Shown here one piece after another: positions 1-11,500 of a stretch of DNA of 64,000 bases. Under the pieces are notes generated by a model, which searched no databases, had not been told where the DNA came from, and was given only the letters and a program-made list of their open reading frames with translations. How positions within the stretch are numbered: the first letter of the stretch is position 1; the number at the start of each line of letters is the position of its first letter. Where the stretch lies: the NCBI GenBank assembly GCA_937959115.1, contig CALGAW010000027.1:62001-126000 (forward strand), in the 5' to 3' direction. Position numbers and translations under genes: made by a program. This stretch comes from an uncultured Saprospiraceae bacterium. GTDB lineage: Bacteria; Bacteroidota; Bacteroidia; Chitinophagales; Saprospiraceae.

Positions 1-2
1 CG

Positions 3-3000
3 CCTTCTGGAGGAACTGTAAGTGGATGTAGTTATTCCTACCTATGGAGTAACGGTGCAACTACCCAGAACCTAATGGCTATAAGCGGTGGAAATTATAC
101 CGTCACTGTAACGGATTGTGCGAATTGCGCTGCAACAGCAAGCTTCATGGTGGTAGAACCTGCAGCACTGACTTGCAACACTGCTAGCACAAACGTCAAC
201 TGTGCAAATGGTGCTGATGGAACAGCCACAGCAACCGCAATGGGAGGCACAATGCCATATTCCTACTTATGGAGCACAGGAGCCGTTACACAAGGCATAG
301 TAAACCTTACAGCGGGTATGTACACTGTAACAATAACCGATGCTAACAATTGTACAACTGTATGTTCAACAATGATTACAGCTCCTACAAGCGGTATCGT
401 CTCTATTGCTTCTAACATCCTTAACGTTTTATGTTATGGTGACGCATCAGGATCAGCTACTTATCAGACAAGCGGAGGCACACCTCCTTATACTATTGAT
501 TGGAGTAATGGACAACAGGACATTAATATACCAAATGGCGGACAAGCAGTAAATATGAACTTGACTGCAGGCACCTATTTCCTTACCATAACAGATATGA
601 ATGGATGTACCTTACAAAAATCCTTTACACTAACACAGAATCCAGATTTGATTGCTGCGGTGTCTGGTGTTCAAAACCCACTTTGTAATGGGGGGTCTGA
701 TGGTACTGCAACCTACTCTCCAAGTGGTGGAATTCCACCTTATTATTACAATTGGAGTACTGGGGAAAGCACAATGACAGCAACTGGCCTTTCTGCTGGG
801 TTTAACTATACAACTGTATCTGATGCAGTTGGTTGTAGTAAAACGTATTCCGTATTCCTCGGAGAACCAAGAATACTGCAATGCTTTGCTTCAGCGACAC
901 CCGCCACCTGCAATGGTGATAGTGATGGGACGGTTAGCACAATTGTTTCTGGAGGAACTCTAAATCCAGGAAGTCCAGACTACATGTACCTCTGGAATAC
1001 AGGAGATACAACTCCAGCGATAAGCAACTTACCAGCGGGTATATACACTGTTACTGTTACAGACGATAACGGATGTACTACAACTTGTAGCACAACTGTT
1101 AAAGAACCAGATGAATTACTGATCTCATTATCAGGTACCAATCTAGTTTGTAATGGAGACAACAGCGGAGAAATAGACATGACAGTTACTGGTGGCAATG
1201 ACTGTAATATTGCTGCCTTTGGGAATCAAGATACTTACCTCTGGAGCAATGGTGCTACCACACAGGACATTTTTGGCCTTGCTGCTGGCACCTATACTGT
1301 CACAGTCACTGACTGCAAAGGTTGTGTAGCGACTAGCTCCATCACCTTAACAGAACCACCAGTTTTAACAGCAATAGGAGTAGGAACAAACCTTCTTTGT
1401 AACGCTGATAATACTGGAAGCATCAACTTAACAGTTACTGGCGGAACACCTGGTTATTTCTACCTTTGGAACAATGGAATGACCGTTGAAGACCCAAGTG
1501 GATTAGCAGCAGGAACATATACTGTTACTGTTACTGATGCGAATAGATGTGTAACAACAACATCCGTCACGTTAACCGAACCAGATGTTCTGACCTGTTC
1601 ATTAAGTGGTACAGATGTGAACTGTAATGGTGGAGCAGATGGAACGATTCAAGTGAATCCAGTTGGGGGGACAACTCCGTACAACTACTCTTGGAGTAAT
1701 GGAAGTACCACAATGTCTATGACTGGTTTAACTGCTGGAACATACACTGTTACTGTCACCGACGCGAATAGTTGTATTACTACTTGTGACTTGATGTTGT
1801 CTGAACCTCCTTTAGCAGTTTGTACACAAATTGATACATTTAAATTAGGTGATATCATTGATGCATCAACAACTGGTTCAATTGATGAAACTGATCCAAA
1901 TTTTACGAAAGTTTATTATTTGGTAGATGACATGGGAGTTGTAGTTGCAATGAATAACACAGGTTTCTTCACAAATGATGTGGTAGCACTAAACTGTTAC
2001 CGTGCATATCCTGTAGTTTATGACACAACTAATCCTCCTGTACCTTTACCTGGTGTTGGAAATCCGCTTGATACGATAGGAACCACAGTAATGGGATGTT
2101 TCAATTATGATTATTGTAACTACTTCTGTTGCTTCTGCGTACTTGAAAAACTTGACTGTAATGTCATGATCGATAATGAGGTGACTTGCCATGGCTATAT
2201 GGACGGAACTGCAACAGCGTCTGCAACAGGCGGAACTGCTCCTTACACTTTCCAATGGGATGCCGCAGCATCTAACCAGTCTTCAGCAACTGCTACTGGT
2301 TTAGCAGCTGGCACTTATGTCATCTCTGTAACTGATTTCAGAGGTTGTGTAGAAACGTGTTCAATTGAAATGACGCAACCGCCTAAGATCGAAGTAACCG
2401 TTGCCATGACAAGTGTTACTTGTTTCTCATTCTCAGATGGGACAGCTTCTGTTACAGCTTCTGGAGGAGTTCCTACTTATGTATACCAATGGGATGCTGC
2501 TGCTGGAAGTCAAACGACAGCAATGGCTACTGGTTTAAGTGCAGGCACTTATGCTGTAAGTGTCACTGATAATAACGGATGTTGTTACATATCATCTGTT
2601 GTTGTTGGTCAAGAATCTTGTATGTCTTGCGAGTTGGCCGAAAATGGTACAATCGACATCTGTGCGATTCTTGATGCGAACCCAATGGATCCTATCGGAA
2701 CACTCGATTGTGATAATGGCGGAGTGTTGAACATTGATGAATGTAATAGTGGCAACGATCCATTAGATTCTAGTGATGATTGCGATGCTGCCGAAACCGG
2801 CAATCTTGACATTTGTTTATTAATCAACGGAGATCCAGCACACCCATTAGCAACATTAGATTGTGATAGTGGTGGTGTAACTAATATTGATGAATGTACA
2901 AGCAGTACCGATCCGTTTGATTCTACAGATGATTGCCAAGCGGCAATAGATCTTAACTTGAATATTTGTGCATTAATTAATTTTGATCCAAATCATCCTC

Positions 3001-6000
3001 TTGCATCCTTAGATTGCGATAACGGTGGTGTGATCAACATTGTTGAGTGCCAAACAGGGGAAGATCCTGCTGACCCAGCTGACGATTGTAAAGCTGCCGC
3101 TGAAGGTGGTCTAGATATTTGTGCTATTATCGCTGGTGGTCATCCTTGGGCATCCTTAGATTGCGACAACGGTGGTATTAGTAATGAAATAGAATGTAAT
3201 AATGGTGGTGATCCAAATGATCCTCAAGATGATTTACACTGTCCTTCTGATCTTTGTGAAGAAGCTGCAGCAAACAATCTTGATATCTGTACAATCCTTG
3301 CCTCTGATCCGACGGATCCATTGGCTTCATTAGATTGTGATAATGGTGGAATCATCAATATCATTGAGTGTAACAACGGTGGTGATCCGAACGATCCTGC
3401 AGATGATTGTACAATTGCAGAACTAGCAGATGCTGACATCTGTACAATGATTACTGCAGACCCTGATCATCCATTAGCGGATTTAGACTGTGATAACGGT
3501 GGTCTAATCAACAGCAGTGAATGTACCAATGGTGGAGATCCATTTGATCCTGCAGATGATTGCGATACTGCAATTAATGCTGCTATGGACCTATGTTTAA
3601 TCATTGGAGCTGATCCCAATCACCCGCTAGCGCAATTAGATTGTGATAACGGTGGTGTTACCAACTATATTGAATGTTCAAATGGTGGTGATCCAACTGA
3701 TCCAGGTGATGATTGTGAAACTGCAATTGTTGCTGAAATGGACTTATGTGCAATTATCAATGGAGATGCTTCACACCCATGGGCATCACTAGACTGTGAT
3801 AATGGTGGTGTCATCAATATTACGGAATGTAATTCAGGTTTAGATCCATCTGAGCCATTAGATGATGTCCCTTGTGAACCTTGTACCGAAGCTGAAAATA
3901 ATGGCGTCGATATTTGTGTTGTATTAGCTGACTACCCAAATCACCCACTAGGAAATCTAGATTGTGATAACGGTGGAATTGATAATGTTACAGAATGTAA
4001 TAATGGCGGTGATCCATTTAATGCGAATGACGATTGCGACATTGCTGAGCAAGCAAACATCAACATCTGCTTACTGATATATGCAGACACTGATAACCCA
4101 CTCGCTTCACAAGATTGTGACAACGGTGGTGTAACAAACATTGAAGAATGTCAGTCTGGTGAAGATCCATTCGATCCTGCTGATGACTGCGATACAGCTA
4201 TTGACGAAGGACTACCAATTTGTGTAATGGTTGGCAGCGACCCAAATCATCCATTAGCAAGCGGCGACTGTGATAATGGTGGTGTAGATAACTATACTGA
4301 ATGCACTAACGGTGGTGATCCTGCTGATCCTGCAGATGATTGTCAAGTAGCTATTGATGCGGATGTTGATATCTGTGCTGTGATTGGTGGAGATCCAACG
4401 CACCCATGGGCAAATCTAGATTGTGACAATGGTGGAATCATTAATATTACGGAATGTAATAGTGGTGAAAACCCAAGCGATCCTGCAGATGATTGTCAAA
4501 CTGTGATGGATGAAAACATCGATCTCTGTGCACTCATCAACGCTGATCCTTCACACCCACTAGCAACGGCGGACTGTGATAACGGTGGTGCAATGAACAT
4601 TAAAGAATGTTACCATGGACAAGATCCATTAGATCCTTCAGATGATTGTCAAACAATTATGGATGCTGAAATGGACATTTGCCTAATCATTCTAACTGAT
4701 CCTTCACATCCATTATCCACTCAGGATTGTGATAATGGTGGCATTATCAATATCATTGAATGTAACACGGGTGGTGACCCAACTGTAGCAAGTGACGATG
4801 TTTACTGTGATGGCAACGACAATCCTTGTAATGACTTAACCGGTTCAGAAGACATCTGCGCAATGTTAGCCGCCGATCCAACTTCTCCTTTAGGAACTGC
4901 GGATTGTGACAATGGTGGTGTTGACAATGCTACTGAATGTGCAAACAACGGTAACCCTTGGGATGACAATGATGATTGCGATATGGCAATTGCTGGAAGT
5001 GTTGATATCTGTATGCTGATTTTCGGTAATCCAAACCATCCACTTGCATCACAAGATTGTGATAATGGTGGTGTACCAAATTACGAGGAGTGTATTACTG
5101 GTGAAGACCCTTCAGATCCACTAGACGATTGCACTGCTGCTCTAGAGAATGACAGTATTGACCTATGCGATATTTTAATTTTACCTGATGGAACTTACCA
5201 CGCAATGGCCAGCTTAGACTGTGACAACGGTGGTGTACCAAACATCAATGAATGCTTATACGGTTACAATCCTGAAGATGCTTCTGATGAATGTGAAGCA
5301 GCGATTGGATGTGGCTTAGACATTTGTGTATTGATTGATGGCGATCCAAATCACCCGCTTGCTGATTTAGATTGTGATAATGGTGGAATTCCAAACTATA
5401 TGGAATGTATGAATGGTGGTGATCCTCATGTAAAATCTGATGACTGCACTGTTGCTATTGACAACGACATAGATGTTTGTACGCTTATTTGTGGTGACAT
5501 GGACCACCCACTTGCAACATTAGACTGTGATGATGGCGGAATGCCGAACCACGTTGAATGTACTGCAGGAAGTGACCCGAACGATCCTACGGATGACTGT
5601 ATCGCTGTTGTTGAAACGGGCGTTGACATCTGTACTATGATTGCAATTGATCCAACTACCCCATTCCTCAATCAGGATTGTGATAATGGTGGAATTGATA
5701 ACCAAACAGAATGTGCCAACGGTGGTAACCCTTCTGACCCAGCCGATGATTGTATGATTGCAATTGCGATTGGAGAAGATATCTGTGCAATCATAAATGG
5801 AGACCCTTCACATCCTCTGGCAACTGAAGATTGCGATAATGGCGGTGTAGACAATTTCACGGAATGTGCAAACGCTACAAACCCTGGTGAAGCATCTGAC
5901 GACTGTACCGCTGCAAAGGCAGGAGGACTTGATGTTTGTCAGTTGATCGGTTACGACCCAGGACATCCGCTTGCAACACTAGATTGTGATAACGGTGGTG

Positions 6001-7289
6001 TCGACAACTATACAGAATGTCGTAACTCAGGAGACCCATGTGATCCGAATGACGATTGTGGAGCTGCAGTACAAGCAGGTATGGACTTATGTGTGATCAT
6101 TAACAGCGATCCTGCTCACCCTTGGGCAAGCATGGATTGCGATAGAGGTGGTGTTGAAAACCTTGCAGAGTGTCTTGCAGGTAACGATCCTTCTGATCCA
6201 ATTGATGATCAAAACTGTCCAGTTGACTTATGTACTGAAGCCAGTGACAACAACGTTGATATCTGCGCAATACTTGTGTCTGACCCAAGTAACCCAATTG
6301 GAACATTAGATTGTGATGGTGGTGGTGTCATGAACAGTGTAGAATGTGCAAATAGTGGTGACCCATTCGCTGCATCGGATGATTGTATGATTGCTGAAAC
6401 TGCACAGTTGGATATATGTACCATGATTGCTTCTAACCCAGCTCATCCATTAGCATCTGCTGATTGTGATGGTGGTGGCGTGATGAATGCAGTTGAATGT
6501 GCAAGTGGTGAAAACCCATTTGATGCAACAGATGACTGTACCGCTGCAATTGATGAAGGCATTAACATTTGTCAATTAATCAATTTCAATCCTGCACACC
6601 CAATGGCAAGTTTGGATTGTGACAATGGTGGCGTTGACAACATTACAGAATGTAACTCTGGAAGTAATCCAAGTGTCGCAACGGATGACGTATCGAATCT
6701 CTGCATCACTGCGATGGACGGTAACTCTGATATTTGTGCGATGTTAACTGCAGACCCTACTCATCCAATTGGACAGGCGGATTGTGATGGAGGTGGTGTT
6801 AGCAACACTGAAGAATGTCAAAATGGAAATGACCCTACAGACAATCTAGATGATTGCCCTGATTTAACTCCAATTACTACTATTTTACCAGGTAACATTG
6901 CAGGTATAAGTGGTGTAGGAATTGCAATTGAGGTCACAGAGTTGAACGGAATTGCAACGAATGGGTCTTCGATCATTGTTAGAATTCCTTCAGATCCTAG
7001 ATTAACATTTACTTGGGATCAAACATTAACAAATGTGGCGCTTACATCTGTAAACAATGCAAATTGGACATATCTTGGTAATAATGGCGTTGTTCATACC
7101 TTTCAGTACAGTAAACCAGGTCTGATCATTAATGGAAGAACTACAGAGGCGTTTGGCTTCCAGTCTTCTTATGATCCTCAGGCTACTGATGGGCAAACTA
7201 CAATTACAGCTACGATTATACCATTTAGTGGTGGTGAGTGTAATGTTCTAAATAACACTGATTCTGAAAGGTTGGTTTACTTTGAGTAA
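3..7289 (+). CDS. Giant surface protein, SprB repeats plus 27 Cys-rich TSP3-like repeats (5' partial)
   Basis: The reading frame is open from the left edge, so the true start and signal peptide lie outside the window; 2428 residues are visible. Residues 1-603 and about 716-873 hold ten SprB-type repeats (each with a C-x-G-x-x-x-G-x-a core, then GG-x-PY-x-Y-x-W). A non-repeat Cys-rich segment separates the eighth and ninth. Residues about 875-2286 are 27 units of about 52 residues with the core DCDNGGVxNxxEC, then DPxDPxDDC and a DxC-x-(L/I)(I/L) strand, four Cys per unit. Residues about 2287-2428 are a terminal module shared with three neighbouring genes. SprB repeats are known from Flavobacterium gliding adhesins; Asp/Asn-rich loops of this type usually bind calcium. 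Adhesion at the cell surface is an inference. No typical T9SS type A or B tail is seen. Confidence 0.85.
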   Translation, partial: PSGGTVSGCSYSYLWSNGATTQNLMAISGGNYTVTVTDCANCAATASFMVVEPAALTCNTASTNVNCANGADGTATATAMGGTMPYSYLWSTGAVTQGIVNLTAGMYTVTITDANNCTTVCSTMITAPTSGIVSIASNILNVLCYGDASGSATYQTSGGTPPYTIDWSNGQQDINIPNGGQAVNMNLTAGTYFLTITDMNGCTLQKSFTLTQNPDLIAAVSGVQNPLCNGGSDGTATYSPSGGIPPYYYNWSTGESTMTATGLSAGFNYTTVSDAVGCSKTYSVFLGEPRILQCFASATPATCNGDSDGTVSTIVSGGTLNPGSPDYMYLWNTGDTTPAISNLPAGIYTVTVTDDNGCTTTCSTTVKEPDELLISLSGTNLVCNGDNSGEIDMTVTGGNDCNIAAFGNQDTYLWSNGATTQDIFGLAAGTYTVTVTDCKGCVATSSITLTEPPVLTAIGVGTNLLCNADNTGSINLTVTGGTPGYFYLWNNGMTVEDPSGLAAGTYTVTVTDANRCVTTTSVTLTEPDVLTCSLSGTDVNCNGGADGTIQVNPVGGTTPYNYSWSNGSTTMSMTGLTAGTYTVTVTDANSCITTCDLMLSEPPLAVCTQIDTFKLGDIIDASTTGSIDETDPNFTKVYYLVDDMGVVVAMNNTGFFTNDVVALNCYRAYPVVYDTTNPPVPLPGVGNPLDTIGTTVMGCFNYDYCNYFCCFCVLEKLDCNVMIDNEVTCHGYMDGTATASATGGTAPYTFQWDAAASNQSSATATGLAAGTYVISVTDFRGCVETCSIEMTQPPKIEVTVAMTSVTCFSFSDGTASVTASGGVPTYVYQWDAAAGSQTTAMATGLSAGTYAVSVTDNNGCCYISSVVVGQESCMSCELAENGTIDICAILDANPMDPIGTLDCDNGGVLNIDECNSGNDPLDSSDDCDAAETGNLDICLLINGDPAHPLATLDCDSGGVTNIDECTSSTDPFDSTDDCQAAIDLNLNICALINFDPNHPLASLDCDNGGVINIVECQTGEDPADPADDCKAAAEGGLDICAIIAGGHPWASLDCDNGGISNEIECNNGGDPNDPQDDLHCPSDLCEEAAANNLDICTILASDPTDPLASLDCDNGGIINIIECNNGGDPNDPADDCTIAELADADICTMITADPDHPLADLDCDNGGLINSSECTNGGDPFDPADDCDTAINAAMDLCLIIGADPNHPLAQLDCDNGGVTNYIECSNGGDPTDPGDDCETAIVAEMDLCAIINGDASHPWASLDCDNGGVINITECNSGLDPSEPLDDVPCEPCTEAENNGVDICVVLADYPNHPLGNLDCDNGGIDNVTECNNGGDPFNANDDCDIAEQANINICLLIYADTDNPLASQDCDNGGVTNIEECQSGEDPFDPADDCDTAIDEGLPICVMVGSDPNHPLASGDCDNGGVDNYTECTNGGDPADPADDCQVAIDADVDICAVIGGDPTHPWANLDCDNGGIINITECNSGENPSDPADDCQTVMDENIDLCALINADPSHPLATADCDNGGAMNIKECYHGQDPLDPSDDCQTIMDAEMDICLIILTDPSHPLSTQDCDNGGIINIIECNTGGDPTVASDDVYCDGNDNPCNDLTGSEDICAMLAADPTSPLGTADCDNGGVDNATECANNGNPWDDNDDCDMAIAGSVDICMLIFGNPNHPLASQDCDNGGVPNYEECITGEDPSDPLDDCTAALENDSIDLCDILILPDGTYHAMASLDCDNGGVPNINECLYGYNPEDASDECEAAIGCGLDICVLIDGDPNHPLADLDCDNGGIPNYMECMNGGDPHVKSDDCTVAIDNDIDVCTLICGDMDHPLATLDCDDGGMPNHVECTAGSDPNDPTDDCIAVVETGVDICTMIAIDPTTPFLNQDCDNGGIDNQTECANGGNPSDPADDCMIAIAIGEDICAIINGDPSHPLATEDCDNGGVDNFTECANATNPGEASDDCTAAKAGGLDVCQLIGYDPGHPLATLDCDNGGVDNYTECRNSGDPCDPNDDCGAAVQAGMDLCVIINSDPAHPWASMDCDRGGVENLAECLAGNDPSDPIDDQNCPVDLCTEASDNNVDICAILVSDPSNPIGTLDCDGGGVMNSVECANSGDPFAASDDCMIAETAQLDICTMIASNPAHPLASADCDGGGVMNAVECASGENPFDATDDCTAAIDEGINICQLINFNPAHPMASLDCDNGGVDNITECNSGSNPSVATDDVSNLCITAMDGNSDICAMLTADPTHPIGQADCDGGGVSNTEECQNGNDPTDNLDDCPDLTPITTILPGNIAGISGVGIAIEVTELNGIATNGSSIIVRIPSDPRLTFTWDQTLTNVALTSVNNANWTYLGNNGVVHTFQYSKPGLIINGRTTEAFGFQSSYDPQATDGQTTITATIIPFSGGECNVLNNTDSERLVYFE
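2625..6862 (+). repeat. 27-unit tandem coding repeat (about 156 bp per unit)
   Basis: Diverged tandem array inside the first gene. Each unit encodes DCD(N/D/G/S)GG followed by (V/I)xNxxEC and a DP..D..DDC segment. Units are similar in protein but vary in third codon positions, so the array is old rather than freshly amplified. Units 4, 8, 14 and 23 carry an extended linker such as DDLHCPSDLC. The unit order is partly shared with the array at 17185-18410. Confidence 0.9.
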
Positions 7290-7298
7290 GAAATTAAT

Positions 7299-7335
7299 GG
7301 AAAAGGCATTTTTTATGAATGCCTTTTCCCATTTT
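7299..7335 (+). terminator. Rho-independent terminator after the first surface gene
   Basis: A perfect 12-bp stem (GGAAAAGGCATT at 7299-7310 with AATGCCTTTTCC at 7318-7329) lies 10 nt after the stop codon. The following T run is weak (ATTTTAC). Confidence 0.75.
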
Positions 7336-7371
7336 ACTTAAAGATTGTCATGTATATTAAATAAAAATTAA

Positions 7372-8091
7372 ATGAATTATATAAATAATAAATGGTTGCT
7401 AATCGTTGGTATTCTCTGCTTCATGGTTGGAGAATTAAGTAGCCAAATACTACCTCCAACATGCACTCCTTCTCCTGGTGCTTTCACTCAAAAGCCTTGT
7501 TTAAATGTAAATGATGTAGTAACAAATGCATCTTTTTGTCAAGGAGATACTTATAGTTGGAACAATTCAAATTACACTTCAGCTGGAACGTATACCGTAG
7601 CGGCAACGGACCAAAATGGTTGTGACTTTAACCAAATATTAAATCTAAGCCTTGATGTTTCGGGATGTACTGATCCACTTGCTACAAATTATAACCCATC
7701 TGCAGTTTGTGATGACGGTTCTTGTATGGCCGTGCAGTTAGGATGTATCTGTGGTGAAACATGGCAAGACTCTAACTTTAATAGTGTTCAAGATGCCGGT
7801 GAACAATTCTTTAGTGGACTTGATGTCGATTTGTTTGATGATCAAGCAACATTGATTGGCTCTACGGTTACCGATGCAGCAGGATCTTATTGCTTTCTGA
7901 ACCTTCCAGATGGTAATTATATAGTTAGTTTTGATCGACCCAGAGGAGCTTTTTTTACGAATAAAGATATTGGAGGAAATGACATGGTAGATTCCGATGC
8001 CAACACCCAAACAGGCTTCACAGATTTAATCGTAATTAGTAATGGAACTTGCAATACAAATACAGATGCAGGTTTCAATTTTGCAGACTAA
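7372..8091 (+). CDS. Small secreted protein with SdrD B-like domain
   Basis: This 239-residue protein starts with a hydrophobic signal sequence (MNYINNKWLLIVGILCFMVG) with likely cleavage near SSQ. Residues about 30-100 resemble the Cys-containing adhesin domains of Bacteroidota. Residues about 105-120 contain GCTDPLATNYNPSAVCDDGSC-like text, a short motif common in secreted proteins of this phylum. Residues about 125-235 match the SdrD B-like/Cna-B fold pattern: GxxWxDxNxNxxQDxGE, then GxYCFxxLPxGxYxVxF and a D-x-D Ca-binding site. It lies between two terminators, so it is probably monocistronic. It has no C-terminal sorting domain that I recognise and may assist or decorate the neighbouring giant proteins (inference). 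Confidence 0.75.
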   Translation: MNYINNKWLLIVGILCFMVGELSSQILPPTCTPSPGAFTQKPCLNVNDVVTNASFCQGDTYSWNNSNYTSAGTYTVAATDQNGCDFNQILNLSLDVSGCTDPLATNYNPSAVCDDGSCMAVQLGCICGETWQDSNFNSVQDAGEQFFSGLDVDLFDDQATLIGSTVTDAAGSYCFLNLPDGNYIVSFDRPRGAFFTNKDIGGNDMVDSDANTQTGFTDLIVISNGTCNTNTDAGFNFAD

Positions 8092-8128
8092 ACAATTGCC
8101 ATAATTACGAGTAAAATATTTCTATAAT

Positions 8129-8167
8129 AAATGGACTGTTCTTAATTGAGCAGTCCATTTGTTTTTA
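8129..8167 (+). terminator. Rho-independent terminator
   Basis: A 13-bp stem with one G-T pair (AAATGGACTGTTC at 8129-8141 with GAGCAGTCCATTT at 8148-8160) is followed by GTTTTTA. It ends the SdrD B-like gene. Confidence 0.75.
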
Positions 8168-8511
8168 AGGTTCACCAATTATTAAATTTATACAAAACAT
8201 ATAAATAATTGACTACTAGCATTTCACATGCTTATAAAAGTCTAAAAAGAAACCGACGGTCTTATATATTAATATAACCTAACGTATCAATTTCAATACA
8301 AAACAAAATAGTCCGCTCATAATCAAACAGTTAAATACAACAGCCTATTTTTGATTAAAATATTCATCAAATAATGATGTTCATTTCAAGAGAATATTGT
8401 TCCAATAGTGATAGAAATTCATTAACTTTCTAAATACTATGTATACTCACCCTGTGAATCTCTAATTTAATTGTAAACGAGCTTACTCCTCTTGTAGTTA
8501 AACCCTTGGCA
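8168..8511. other. AT-rich intergenic region, no gene seen
   Basis: About 340 nt between the terminator at 8129 and the next gene. No open frame with coding character, RNA gene or repeat was recognised. It presumably holds the promoter of the 8512 gene, but no clear TAnnTTTG box stands out. Confidence 0.5.
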
Positions 8512-11500
8512 ATGGATGTTGATCGAATAGTATTTGTAGGGAAATTGATATGTTCTAAAAGGCAGATTAAACCTTTTTGCCTTTCATTTTGGATGTTGTT
8601 TTTAACAATATTTCATAGCCTTCATGCTCAAGACCATATTTTAGCTTCAAGTGTCCATGGCTCATCCGCAAACGACTACGTTACAGACTACATCGTTATC
8701 AATGATGACTTGTTTGTCATAGGAAGAACAACCGGTGCAGATTTTCCAACAACGAACGGAAGTACAACTATCGGTAGTTTCGACTACTTTTTTCTTCGGT
8801 ATGACTCTTTGATGAATATCGTGGAGTCTCGACTAATAGGAGGAAGTGGATCTGATACACCTTGGGAAATTAAAACCGATGGTTCTTACATTTATGTGTT
8901 CGGAGTAGTAACCGCTTCTGGAATGCCAGCCACTATTGGCAACGGATATGCAGGTATTACCGATGTTCATGTATTAAAACTAGATTTTAATGGAAACTTC
9001 TTAGGTGGGACTTACCTAGGTGGATCAAAATTCGAGTTTCTAAATGATGTTAAAATTTTAAATGGAAAAGCACACCTAGTTATCAACTCCTCCTCATCAG
9101 ATTTTCCGGTAACAGGAGGCTCAACAAATAATGGTGGAGATGATATTGTATATGCGCAGGTTGACTTGACAAATTTATCCCTTGATTATGCTGCATATAT
9201 TGGTGGTCACGATCTTGAATTTGGAGCAGGATTAGACATTGACAATTCCACTGTTTATATAGGTTTTACAACAAGATCGACAGACTTATCGACCACAGAT
9301 GGAAGTATATATGCAGGAGGTTCTTTCGATATAGCAATGACGGCGTTGAATATTAACTCCGGTAATGTAATCGCAACAACCTACATCGGAGGAGCCAAGG
9401 AGGATGAATTTATGGATATCGTCGCAGTAGGAGGTCAAATCTTCATACAAGGCAGTAGTAACTCCACTGACTTTACGATAACAAATGGATCTTCTCCACA
9501 AGGCAATGACAATGTGGTATTCGCACATTACGACTCTAATTTAAGTCTTCAGACAAGTGCATATCTCCTAGGAGCAAATGTTTTTGATAAAAACCTAGAG
9601 TATCACAATGGCTTCCTTTACATGACGGCCTATACTGGAGGGAATAATGTGAATTTAATTAAAGTTGATCTTAATGGGAACGTTATCTGGAACTATAAAG
9701 GGATTACCAACTTAGATGACTTATGTGATGTGCGCATTTACAATGATAAAGTTCATATTGTAACATCAGTTTATGATCCATTTCTTGTCTCTACAAACGG
9801 AAGTTATCTGTATGGTCAGGAGGATTTTTATTATGCCATTTTATCTCTTAATGGCACACTAGAATTTGCTAGTTATTACGGTGGGGTTAAACGAGATGGA
9901 TTAAACTTTATCCTTTCAAAGGATTGGCTGCAGCTCAGCGGCTCTAAGGTGTGGCTATCTGGCCATAGTGAAGATTGTTTCCCAATAACAAACAATAGTA
10001 CACACTCAGGAGCAAGAGATTTACCAGTCATATTAATTGAAACTTGCCCGACTTCTTTTGCAGGGAATACTCAACCGTCATCCCAATCTCAAACAATATG
10101 CAAAAACGGGTTTGCTAGTGAGATCCAAGTAGATCCTTTTATTATTTCGGGAGCAGACTTACCAAGTATAAAAACATGTGGAATCCCCATAATCCAATCC
10201 AACCTAGAAGCGAATTATCAATGGCAAAGCGCTCCTGGAACCGCAGGCCCTTGGACAAATATCCCAGGTGCGATTCAAGCAAATCATACACCTCAACCGC
10301 TTTCAGTATTTACCTGCTTCAGGAGATTGGCGATAGAAAACGCCTGCTGTGGAAGTGGTGTCCTACAGACATCTGGCACCCATTGCATAACCATTGGGCC
10401 AAATGAAGCTCCGAACGTGGATGCCGGTGGGGTTTATACAACTTGCCCTGGAATACCAGTCATCATGAAAGCCACAGTATCCGCAGGAACACCACCCTAC
10501 CAAATCAAATGGGCTGCAGGAAACAGCAATACCGTCCTAGGAACAACCGTTGAACAAATTGTTACGCCTACAGTTGCCGGCTCCACCATCTATACCATTA
10601 CAGTAAGTGATGCCAACGGCTGTATGCAAATCGATCAATCAATCATTAACACTTACGCAGCTGATGCCGGACCAGATGTCTCATTTTGCGAAGGCCAACC
10701 TGGAAAAACAATCGGTGGAACTGCCATCCCTGGACTTACTGGTGTTACTTATAAATGGTCGCCAGCAATTGGACTAAGCTGCACCAACTGTCCAAACCCA
10801 ACAGCATCGCCCTCTGTTATCTCTGATTACATCTTAACTTTGACCATACCCGTTACGAATAGTGGAAGCTGTACCACAACAGACACAGTAACTGTTTCTT
10901 TGGTTAATAGCCCCACTCAACGTTTTGCTGGACCGGATAGAACTGTTTGTTTTGGAGATACTGCACATATCGGTATTCCTGCGATTTCTGGTTTCTCTTA
11001 CAACTGGTCACCTGGTTCCTACTTAAGCAATAATACCGCTTCACAAACTATATTTGACCATGGTACCGTTAGTTTCCCAGACCCAAATCCCACCATTAAG
11101 TCATTGGTGGCATTTAAGCAAGGATGTTATTGGTATGATCAAATGGAAATTGCTGTTATTCGAGCAGGTATAGGGGCAGATACGCTTTGTGGTCCGAAAT
11201 TTATTGGATTAGGAGATCCAACAAACATGATAAATGAATCTTGGCAATGGACACAACTGGCTGGAGACGGTATGATTTTGGGTCCAACAAATACACCGAT
11301 GACCTCCGTTTCTTCTTCTACAGGCATTACTTCTGTCTACGAATTGGCCGTTAGCAATAATGGAACAACTTGTCGGGATACTGCTGTCGTTCCTCCTTGC
11401 GTAGGAGATGGAAGTGGAGCTATCTGTAAAGTACAAGTTATTTCAACCGTTGGTTGCCCAAGTAAACAAGTCTATCCTGATGTTTGTTTGGAAGCATCTG

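Noticed and set aside
2609-6424. Several open frames of 60-90 codons on the minus strand across the repeat array
   Set aside because: They share Ser/Pro-rich, PPLSQS-like text that is simply the reverse complement of the DCDNGG repeats. They are shadows, not genes.
2625-6862. CRISPR-like array from the regular repeat spacing
   Set aside because: The periodicity is about 156 bp, the units encode protein in one frame without stops, and there is no repeat/spacer alternation.
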